Of a DNA stretch of 64,000 nucleotides, positions 54,831 to 64,000 are shown in pieces. The notes below the pieces were generated by a model. That model saw nothing but the letters and a program-made list of their open reading frames with translations, did no database searches and had not been told where the DNA came from. Every line of letters starts with the position of its first letter. Within the stretch, counting starts at the first letter, position 1. The position numbers and the translations under genes are program-made. The stretch lies in NCBI GenBank assembly GCA_043228905.1, contig JBHGNT010000010.1:20088001-20152000 (forward strand). Reading direction: 5' to 3'. This stretch comes from Azolla caroliniana (Eukaryota; Polypodiophyta).

Positions 54831-57087
54831 GTGTATATTCCGCCTCAAAGTTGGCTTTAGAATTAGGAGCCCCTAAATTGGAGGAAAATCCAAATCTAAA
54901 GTTTAAACTTTATGAAACTCAATGGAAATTATGAAACCGAAACTTTGAGCTTTTATCATATGTATATCAAAATCCTTCATATTCAACTCGAGTACCAACA
55001 AAGAATTTGCCACTCATTGATATAAATTATCTTGTCGCGATGCTATGTTTGAACATGTCAATTTGCAATTTGGTCATTTCTTGCATTATATTTATTCAGT
55101 ACGACAATCATTTGAAACTTTTAATAGAATTGGTTTCCTTTCGAAACAAATTGGTTTCATAGTGTTTCAGTAAGTTGGTAACATCACGATTAGAATAGGG
55201 GTGAATGATCCATCGAAAAAGGGTTGATAATAGAAGAAACATTTTAACAATTGCCCCCTTGCATGGGGACAATGTCCTATCCAAACTATAAATTTGATTC
55301 TTTGATAAACCAATCAAAATGATCGAACCAGAGCTTACTAAAAGGCGGTCATTGCATGCAAGCCCTTTTATATCACAAGCACTTGAATCATGTGAGAAAA
55401 CGACATGTACCCTCCTATTAAATTTTGTGGATGCACTGGAAATGTACCAATATGTATGTTATAATGTGCAAAAATGAGCATCGAAAACCCATTGTGTCAA
55501 ACTCACACATCCGTCATCATATTTTTGTGCAAGGCCTTCCAAGTAAACAATGCATCTAGAACTCATTGTACAATCACATTGATATATCGTGCGCAAAAAA
55601 CCAAGTCGGTATGATAACAATTTGAATTGTAGATTCAATCTATTTACACATTTGAGTTGCACATGGTTTTAATTGGCCATTTCTTATTAACAATGTGGAT
55701 TTAGTTCAATTGTACTTCCAAATTTGTTAACGTGCACATCCTAGAATATATAAATGACACATTCCTCAAACAATGCCCAAACTATTAGATTTGAGCACGT
55801 TGGTCTCCTAAACATATTCATCACATGACATGTTCTTGAGTTATGTCAGTTAATAAAAGATAGATTGATCACATTGAAAAGATTCTATGAGATAAACAAT
55901 TGTAATTAGCCAATAGTTATGCTGATGTGTAAAGAAGGTTACAAGTGTGCGCCTTTTTTAAGGCTTTTCAAAACAATTCTCGAGAATGCTATGTATGCAT
56001 CTATAACTTGATGTCAATCCAAAGATAGTGCCCTTCATTTGAGCGTGTTAGTGCGGAAAAAAAAGTGGCAACTATCAATAGTCTAGTAGTTTAATAATTA
56101 ACTCCTTGGACCATAGTGTGAAATGCTTGTTCATCACACAACACCCACTTACTTAAGAACCAATAATAAAATGATAATTAATCTGATGCTATCATGGAGG
56201 ACGTGAGCGGTAACACAAAACTCAAATCTAACAATAAAAAATTAGTTATCTCCTCAAAACAATGTTACGAGTTCAAATAAAGGATAAAGGCAACACAAAA
56301 GACAAATGTATTTTTTAATTTAAAGTTTGCCTTGTTATATGTCCCATTACGCAATTGTGATACGAAATCTACAACAATATTCCTCGTGACCACATTACAT
56401 GATATCTATCCATGATCAAGAAGAATATGAACACATTGTGGGGACTTGAGAGTCCATGAACGTTAAATTGGTGGAAGCATCAAACTATGTGTTCTCTAAC
56501 TAGTTTCTTGGATGAGTCATCATTAGTATTTGGTAGTTCACATGATTTAGATAAAACTATACTTGGTATATTCCTTGCTAATTTGAGGCTTGTAAGTTTG
56601 ATGACATTTGTAGTTCGATGTATAATCTAGATTGTAATCCCATTCTTATTACTTCATCGAGCTAATTCTAATGTATACTTTTTATATGTGTATATAACCC
56701 TACCTATGACATTTTGGACATGAATTGGGAACAAAATCCTTCCAATATTCACCCTCTGGCATAAGTTCATGACATATGATCATCGTATAATCATGGAGTC
56801 TTCATCCATGAAATGATTGATTATGGGGCCTAGTCCCACCAAGTTATATTATTGCTTTTCACATTACCTAATCAACACGAGAAAACTCTCTGAAATTAAA
56901 CTCTCTGAAATTAAACTCTCTTATGTCACATATTGATAATTTTATTACAAAATCACATCATGAAATGACACAATAGTAACAATTTATTGATTCCAAATTA
57001 TTCAAGTTGTGTTTTGCTTGGTAAAGTTTCATTACAAATCATGATTTGGAAATATACAAATGATCCTTAGAGAGTATTGGTGGTGAA
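54831..57087. other. AT-rich intergenic DNA between PSD and the U-box gene
   Basis: No open frame with a recognisable domain. It contains the divergent upstream region of PSD and the 3' flank of the U-box gene. Confidence 0.55.
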
Positions 57088-58467
57088 TTAATGAGGGAGG
57101 CTATAAGTGTAGTTATAGTTGGCATTGGTGATACAAGGGTGATGGGGCCAATTGGTTTGGAGGAGCTTAAGAAGGTTAATGGCTTTCTTCTTACCTCTAT
57201 CATTAGCATTATTATTAGTGTTACATTGGCTTTGCTGTAAGAGCAACAAGAGGTGAGGAACCATGGATTCTTCCAAGCTCTCCTCTTGAATCTTCACTGA
57301 ATGCCTAGCTATACTTAGAAGAACACCACATGCACACTCACTTGCTCGCGACAATTGTTGGTGATTAGAATTGGTATTGGAAACCTTAATCTTCTTCCTC
57401 ATCATCATCATCTTCTTCATTAAAGGCACCACTATTGCATGGCTTGATACCATCTCCCTCCCCTCGCTACGCCTGCACAAGAGCTCAATAGTGGCGATTG
57501 CCATCTCGATCATAGTACTACTAGCACTAGGCCCTCGATGGCCATGTCCCCCATGCTTTCTATCATGACCAAAATCGTTAGCCATGGGGGGAGCCGGCAT
57601 CTCGATGACTAAGATTAGGAGCAATTCGATAAGGACTGACGGAGCCTTTGCTTCGATCGCAAGGACCCAATTGTCGGAGCTTGAAAGGCACGAAGTGAAG
57701 AGAGATTTAACACCGCGCTTCATCATATCGACATAATAATTGGGCTTCATATTAGTACTAGAGTTGAGGGGGGTGTTGCCATGGGCGTTATTGTTATAAG
57801 TGTGGTGTTGTTGTCGATGAAGAATATGAACTAGATGATCGAGGGAGCTCACGAGACCCCCAATTGTGAGGCTAGAGGGGGGGTAATCTCCGTAGGGGCC
57901 GATGGGGAGATCATCATATAAGTCCAAGGAAGGTGAAGAAGAAGAAGACAATGTAGTGGATGGATGGCTAGTAAAGAGCATGGGGTCATTAGTGTCGGGA
58001 GGTTGGGCGGTGTTGTCGGTGGGCTGGGGCCACGTGTGGATGAGGCGGCGGAGCGTGAGATTTGGGAGGACAAGGAAGCCTAGAAGAGAAGAAGAGTTCA
58101 AGGAAGAGGAAGAGCAAGAGGATTTATCATTGGTCACGCCGCCGACATTATTGTTGTTGTTGTTGTTGTTGTTGTTGTAGAGGAGTAAGTCTAGGGGTGC
58201 CCGCGTAACGGGGCATGTCAAGTTTCCCGTGGCCAGCCAACGTTGGATCGCGGCGCGCTCGTAAGTCTGGCCCGTGGAAAGAGTCACGGGGTCTCGCATA
58301 ATCTCTAGGGAGATGGGGCATCGGAAGTAGTGGTGATCTTGGTCTTGATCTTGATCGCGACCACGCAATGGCAGTGGGCCCGATGGGCTTGGAACAATTT
58401 GGCGGATGAATTTGTCGGTCGGAGGATCATCGTCATAGGCCAGCATTGTATTCCTTCTTGTCGGCAT
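57088..58467 (-). CDS. U-box E3 ubiquitin ligase with ARM-like C-terminus (PUB family)
   Basis: Intronless, 459 codons from ATG 58467. The U-box starts near residue 47 with [19 protein letters not shown], then [16 protein letters not shown] and [10 protein letters not shown], and finishes with [15 protein letters not shown]. Between the last two blocks lies an insertion of about 40 residues made of an Asn run and a Ser-rich stretch, unusual within a U-box. The C-terminal half (about 200-450) has leucine-rich helices ([38 protein letters not shown]) like the ARM repeats of the PUB20-29 class. Such proteins ubiquitinate targets with an E2 partner, often in stress or immune signalling; this target is unknown. 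Poly-Asn and other low-complexity runs make allele length variation likely. Confidence 0.87.
   Translation of the reverse strand: MPTRRNTMLAYDDDPPTDKFIRQIVPSPSGPLPLRGRDQDQDQDHHYFRCPISLEIMRDPVTLSTGQTYERAAIQRWLATGNLTCPVTRAPLDLLLYNNNNNNNNNNVGGVTNDKSSCSSSSLNSSSLLGFLVLPNLTLRRLIHTWPQPTDNTAQPPDTNDPMLFTSHPSTTLSSSSSPSLDLYDDLPIGPYGDYPPSSLTIGGLVSSLDHLVHILHRQQHHTYNNNAHGNTPLNSSTNMKPNYYVDMMKRGVKSLFTSCLSSSDNWVLAIEAKAPSVLIELLLILVIEMPAPPMANDFGHDRKHGGHGHRGPSASSTMIEMAIATIELLCRRSEGREMVSSHAIVVPLMKKMMMMRKKIKVSNTNSNHQQLSRASECACGVLLSIARHSVKIQEESLEESMVPHLLLLLQQSQCNTNNNANDRGKKKAINLLKLLQTNWPHHPCITNANYNYTYSLPH
58150..58178. repeat. (TTG)n tract coding the Asn run of the U-box protein
   Basis: About ten TTG/TTA triplets on the plus strand, read as AAC/AAT codons on the minus strand, lie inside the U-box coding region. 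Confidence 0.93.
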
Positions 58468-58529
58468 TATATATAAGTCCTTATATGGAATTAGCTGCTA
58501 CTACTACCTCAATTCCTTAAGAGTCTTTC

Positions 58530-58620
58530 TACTACTAACTACTAACTACTAACTACTAACTACTAACTACTGCTACTTAGTACTACTACTATCTATTAGC
58601 TACTACTACTACTACTTTCT
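58530..58620. repeat. ACTAACT 7-bp tandem array and CTA triplets upstream of the U-box gene
   Basis: Six or so tandem 7-mers (58530-58572) are followed by CTA triplet runs, just 5' of the U-box start codon, probably in its leader or promoter. Confidence 0.85.
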
Positions 58621-61600
58621 TCTTCTTCTTCCTTCTGTTATATACTAGACTAACATCTACTTGCTTTTTTTGCTTTTACTCTTATTGAGTTTCTCTTTAT
58701 ACACAGTGCACACCCCCTATTTATTTGGTCTTTTAATTGATTTTTCTATTTAATCTTTCTTTTTTCTTTTGCTAATTTTTCTTTTATTGTTTTTTCAGTT
58801 TTTTGCTTCTCTAAAAAAAGGAGGAGTTGCATGATTACAATTTTCTACCCTTGTTTTTTTACTTTTTCTTGAGAAGAAAAAACAATTTATAAAAATAGCT
58901 AAATAAAACAATAATATATCTATATGTAATTGCATCAATACATGTGTCCATTTATAAATACAATAAAAATAAATAAATAAATATATATATATATATAAGT
59001 TCATGAATAACTGTGTATTGTATGTAATTTACTTATATATTAAATTGCTTAGAAATGTCAATTTCATGTCTACTCTTTTTTAGAGTTATTGGGATTATCT
59101 ATTTAATAACTGAATGTGTTATATTTTTATGGCCTTTTTTTCCAAATACACGTTATTTCGGAAAATATAATTATATTACATGAATTATTACAAACATAAT
59201 GAAAATAGAATCAAAGATGTTTACATATAAGCTCTAAGAAGGTATATAAGAGTGTTAAAAGTCTCATTTGGTGGCCACAATATAGATACATAGATATCTT
59301 TTTAACATCCACGAGAGATCGATGGAGGTCCTCACATCCGATATGGGGCTATAGTTGTCGATGCTTTGTCAATCATGAGACCCTTATCCCCCTTTGTTGC
59401 AAAAATGGGTGAAAAAAACGTGTACTCATGGCGGTTCTCAGCCAATCCTAACCCCCCCCTTCTCCCCCTAGGTGCACCCCATTGGAAGGAGGGCATTGTT
59501 GTTCTACTACTAGCTACCTAATCTAGCACTAACTTGTATCCATCATTTTTCTAGCATAATTTTGTTGGTTGTTTGTTTTGCTTATCATATGCATTATCGT
59601 TGTGGAATAAGACTAAGCAACTCATATTTCAATAACTTGTCCATATTTGTGGACCAAATATGATTAGTTTGGACCTACCAAGACATTGGAAGCATGTGAA
59701 TATGCTATAGCCTATAGCCTATAATACTCATAGTATTTGTAAAGCCCTATTTTGAGGACAAATTTGTTATTCGCCATCACACATGCTCTCAAACTGAAAA
59801 CATGGAGAATATTGTTAGTGAGCATGATCTCAATCTAATATATTTATAATGAATGGTATCATTAACTACATTCTTTCAAGATTTGAGTACAACCTAGTAT
59901 ATCCTAAGCCTAAAAAGCACTAGTTATCCATTCATCATCTTGTTTCTTGTATCTTAGTTATATAGTTTAATATATGTGACTCCATATCAATTTGACTACT
60001 AATTATATAAGGTAGGCAAACAACATTCAGGTTCTTAACTATTGATAAGTTGTCTGCTTTCCCACTTATTCTATCCTTAAATACATGAATCAAATTTAGC
60101 CTTTAACATTGGTGCCCATATCATGTACTATGTACATCCATGGAGGTAACTACAATATTTGAAATAACACTAACACTATCTTGGCAACTATGAGAGGGAA
60201 ACCCAAACATGGCTTGTAAATTTGTAATGTCATCTTGGGTTCCCCTCATTTGTGAGATGAATGTCACTTACCCCTTTATACATCATAAGATCTTTGCCTA
60301 AAATCATATTCTCCTTTAACAACATCAATAACCATCCTCAATGTTTGTGACTATCCCCATATGGGATGTATACATGTTAGCCATTATTCAAGTTTCTAGT
60401 TTGGCCTATAAAGGGAATGTTTCACATACTGCTTCAACTTTGTACTATCTTGTTAGAAGATGAAAGCGTGTTAAGTGAGAGAAAGTTGTGATATAAATTA
60501 GCATGTAATTGGACACAACATTAAATACATTTAAGAGAAAATCTCATTTAGTAATATTGTGCATGGCCAATAACTTATTTTACCCATTTAGGTACCACAA
60601 AGGGGTTTCTCACGTGAAATGTTGCATGAGAATGTTGAGAGCAACTTAGTGTTATAGCTTGAGTTGATATCCTACAATTACTAAGAAGCAAGTCAATGCT
60701 ACGAGATAGATGCGTGGCTCTTAATTCTTGTGTACATATTTATGTGAAAAAACTGTAGTACTTCCATGATTACATGGACACCTCTCAAGATGTCATAAAC
60801 AAGTTGGATAAATTGTTTCTTCACATGTTTCCCATGATTCAAAAGAAATCCATTTTTGTATTGAAACCTAGTTAGTGGATGCACATTAGTAGAGTCTTTT
60901 TTGAAACATCTTTCATATTGTTACAATCATAATCATATGAGTCACACACAAATTTAAAGCTTGTATACTTCAACATTGTCTAGAGATCGTTTTTTTTTCA
61001 CATGAAATTAATGAAAGTTCCATAGTACGTAAAATTCATGTTCGTCTAGCATAACATTCGCTTTCCTACGTTGGAAAACGAATGCGAAACATTCTTGTGT
61101 TCCCCCCCCCCCCCCCCCCCCCCTTTTTTTTAAGGTTTATTTACCTCATAATAAATAGTTAGTCCAAAATTATGGCATTTACCATTCTTCTAGGGTGTTT
61201 ACCATACTCGAATGATTGAATCGTATGGTGGGTATGGTTCATACTATGAAATTTGAATGAAACTTTAGTCATGAAGCTTGTATTACATTAGGGCAAGGTA
61301 AGATTTGGGTTGGCCTTGGTATAGCCTTAGTTCATAACACCAACTCATGACGAAAGTTGTTGGTATAGGCTACAATGGAAACCAACGTCGATTTGTCAAT
61401 TTTGATTCAATATCACCACACATATAGGACAAAATCCAAAGTATACATAGAGTATCATGTATATACTATGTCATTATTGTGGATATATTGATCCAACATG
61501 AATATGTATTAAAGAACACAAAAGACAATTGGTGTATGATCACAAGTTACAACCTTGGGACGATAATACAACTAAAATTATTAGTGTCTAGCCTACCAAC

Positions 61601-61870
61601 AACATAAATATCCCTTTGATGAGAAAAAGACAAAACAAACATTTTGGTAAGCATGAAACATGCAAAATATTCTCTTAGACGTTACTAGTAGAACTCAAGA
61701 GACCTTTTTTTACCAAATAAAAACATTACTTCACATTAGTTAGCAAACAAAGTACATCAAAGTTCAGCCATATTCATCAAACTCACACTTCTCCCCACAA
61801 AACTAATCATAATCCCCACCCCCTCATTTACAACAAAAGTATTCCACTGACTTTTTTTACATGGTAAATT
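58621..61870. other. AT-rich intergenic DNA, no gene recognised
   Basis: It contains a short TA run near 58981-58996 and a 22-base poly-C run at 61102-61123 followed by poly-T. No coding signal was found. Confidence 0.55.
61102..61123. repeat. Poly-C homopolymer
   Basis: A run of about 22 C followed by eight T. Length is likely unstable or subject to sequencing error. Confidence 0.9.
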
Positions 61871-62049
61871 ACTTGTACCACAGCTATACATATTTACATC
61901 TCCTGCCCACTAATGGAAGCCATTGGCGGAAACAACCATCTAGGTGCTTGGTAGTTCCATTTAGGCCTTGGCGATGATTTGACCATCATAGGAGAACCAC
62001 CCCATTTCAACAGAAACTTTGACCGAGCCCTTTTTGCTTCATCCGAACT
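61871..62049 (-). CDS. Possible terminal exon of an unidentified gene (KWNYQAPRWLFPP)
   Basis: A minus-strand frame reads SDEAKRARSKFLLKWGG, then KWNYQAPRWLFPPMA, and ends ISGQEM and a TAA near 61875. The composition is protein-like, and the KW.Y.APRWLFPP block matches a fragment at 19069-19290. Upstream exons would lie to the right (beyond 62049) but I could not identify them. It may be a repeat-derived fragment rather than a gene. Confidence 0.3.
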
Positions 62050-62392
62050 CAAGAGACCTTATTTGTTTAATTGCTAGAACCAAAATAATGACAAGCCATA
62101 TAAATTACATTAAATGTTGTAATTATACTTTGTTTTGTTTTTTTTTGCATTGTAGCTGTATCACTCATTCAAGCATTGGAAAAGGGAATTTTGAGGCTCT
62201 TTAAATCTAGCTTTTCTTGATGGTATAGTAACAATCGTAAGAAAGCATTAGCCCATGTATTATGGGTGATGTCAATATTATGGACCTTTGTCCATAGATT
62301 TGGAAATACCAATATCTACATGAAACAAATGCACACACATTAGTCCATAACATTAATCTTTGCTTGAAATTTAATCAAGTGGATTACCATTA

Positions 62393-62800
62393 TGATTTCA
62401 TATTGCACTGAGGCATCGATCAATGACAAGTGTCAAAGAATACAACAAATTGTGACGTGGCCATCCTAGTCATAGTCTCCTTGCCAAATTTTTTACTATG
62501 ACTATCATATGACCATGCAAGCACATATTTTAGTTAATTGGGGAGCATGATCACTAATAATTTGGCTATCTTTCAATAACAACTACTATTCTCCATGTGA
62601 TTTCATATGACACTAAGGCATTGATCAACACTAGGCGCCAAAGGCATAACAAATTGTGATGTCTCCATCCTAGTCAGACTCTCCTTTGGCGAACATTTTA
62701 CTATGATCAAAATATGAGCATTTAGGGACATCTTTCGACTACATGGTAGCTAATTGCCACTGCTTTGTCTATCTTTCCATAACAACTAATATTCTCCATG
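62393..62800. repeat. ~205-bp diverged tandem duplication
   Basis: 62393-62597 and 62598-62800 share TGATTTCATAT, AGGCAT.GATCAA, ACAAATTGTGA, CATCCTAGTCA, TTTACTATGA, TAACAACTA and TATTCTCCATG in order, with many differences. Confidence 0.82.
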
Positions 62801-62900
62801 TTCCTACATTCACCTTTTCTTGTTTTACTTCCTTTCACTCTTCTAATCACGTCCACATGGACTAGATCCTTTATATTGAGTTCTATTGACTAAAGTCTCC

Positions 62901-63120
62901 ATGATGCCTCATTTGAGACTTCTTCTAGTAGAGTTGTGGTTACCTAGTTTCCATCACGACCTCTACCAACTTTATGACATTGCTTCAAAAAGTGGTGCTA
63001 CCGTCAATTTGATGATGCCCCTTTTGAATCTTTTTCTACTAGACTAGTAGTAACCTAGTTTCCATGATTAACTCTACCAATTTTATGACATCCACTTCAA
63101 AAACTAATGTTACCTTTGAA
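62901..63120. repeat. ~110-bp diverged tandem duplication
   Basis: Copies beginning at 62901 and 63011 share GATGCC, TTCTAGTAGA or TTCTACTAGA, CCTAGTTTCCAT, CTCTACCAA and TTTATGACAT. It lies just after the preceding duplication, so the region evolves by local copying. Confidence 0.8.
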
Positions 63121-64000
63121 ATCTTTAAAAAACACTCTTCAACTTAGTTATCCTTCAATCTTTGGACAACATATTTTATCCTTCCATGTAAAACAATTTG
63201 TCATTTTCTTTAATGTCCTTTGTATTCATGGCTTGTCGTGTTACTTTTGATATAGTTGCAAATTTGGTACAATCCATGTTGTTGATATGGGTCTCCCATG
63301 ATCATTTTATTCTAGATTCATTGTAAAATACATTATTCTCTCTATTCTCACATCATTATTGCAAACAAGTACACGATCTCCCTTGTTTTCTTTTGTGTGG
63401 TCTTCTCTTTGTGCAATTTTCTCCATATTGATAGATATTGACCTTGTTGTCCTATATTAATAATATGCTAAAATGAGTGGTGATTTGACTATTATATGTT
63501 TAGGCTTAAATTCAAAATAAATAGGATATTATGAGCCATTCACATGTCCGTCCTCTCACATTAAGAGCATGTAATCCAAAATAGTTGGCATTCACCAACA
63601 TTTTAACCATCATCATATATTTGGATATCGCATGGACTACCATAAGGTGTCAAGTTTGTTACCCCACTAAATCCTAAGCAAGCATCATTATGGCTTGTTG
63701 TAGAAGATAACATGAATGCCTTTTTTATGTAATGTTTACATATAGAAGGTACCATAGTAAAGGGGTATCAAAATTGAATAGAAAAAGACATGTTTAATTT
63801 ATGTAAAAATTACAAACAAGGGAGGTTTTTTATTAGGATTGGACGGCATGTGATATAAAGGGTTTGCATATAGTGAAATTCCTTGTGAGCATGGTATGGC
63901 CTAAATTCATATTCTAACTTTTCATCTCTAGTACTATAATGTTGATCGTGGTATAAGACTATTGCACAATCAAGATCCTTAATGCTTTTATTGTGACATC
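63121..64000. other. AT-rich intergenic DNA, nothing recognised
   Basis: No open frame of note, repeat boundary or RNA gene could be seen. Confidence 0.5.

Noticed and set aside
58795-59004. Small minus-strand frame rich in Tyr/Ile
   Set aside because: It comes from AT microsatellite-like sequence.
1-64000. CRISPR arrays, operons or bacterial-type regulatory sites
   Set aside because: The sequence is eukaryotic with spliced genes and plant retrotransposons; the tandem repeats lack unique spacers.

Overview
The window looks like nuclear DNA of a flowering plant. Introns are GT-AG, the gene set is plant-like (a NOMO-type ER protein, a C2/EF-hand phosphatidylserine decarboxylase, a U-box E3 ligase, a plant FkbM-like methyltransferase), and the retrotransposons are Ty3/gypsy and Ty1/copia. 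Much of the sequence is AT-rich, gene-poor spacer with microsatellites, local duplications and tRNA-derived SINE-like pieces. The species cannot be named from this sequence.

Positions 1-12,612 are a GC-rich nest of LTR retrotransposons. Element A (1404-10217, coding on the minus strand, 456-bp LTRs, target duplication GGCGT) sits inside the integrase gene of plus-strand element B, whose 3' LTR ends near 11620. B in turn sits inside the tail of a related plus-strand element C (3' LTR about 11835-12429). C abuts a truncated minus-strand chromovirus integrase fragment. Element A carries gag, a protease, a pol with a large internal deletion, and an unusual third frame of about 1,134 codons after integrase. 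That frame is interrupted only by three TAG codons.

Positions 12,613-29,673 hold one clear gene, an intronless membrane-anchored methyltransferase-like protein (16388-17461, plus strand), surrounded by repeats and AT-rich DNA.

Positions 29,674-54,739 hold two minus-strand housekeeping genes. The first is a single-exon NOMO homologue (29674-33360). The second is a 21-exon PSD2/PSD3-type phosphatidylserine decarboxylase (35406-54739, 692 codons). I assembled it exon by exon, and every junction is GT-AG and phase-consistent. Its first intron is about 10 kb and contains a young, antisense, defective copia element (46844-51774). Intron 9 contains a 571-bp hAT-like MITE with an 8-bp target duplication. 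Both proteins would act at cell membranes (NOMO in the ER; the PSD in endomembrane lipid synthesis), but nothing here shows that they are co-regulated.

Positions 54,740-64,000 hold a single-exon U-box protein (57088-58467, minus) whose U-box is split by a low-complexity insertion, then gene-poor DNA with duplications and one possible terminal exon of an unidentified gene.

The most interesting signals are the third frame of element A, the nearly uniform TAG/TGA type of the disabling stops in the retroelements, a zinc knuckle that continues across an amber codon, and primer-site-like sequences at both inner LTR borders of element A in opposite orientations.
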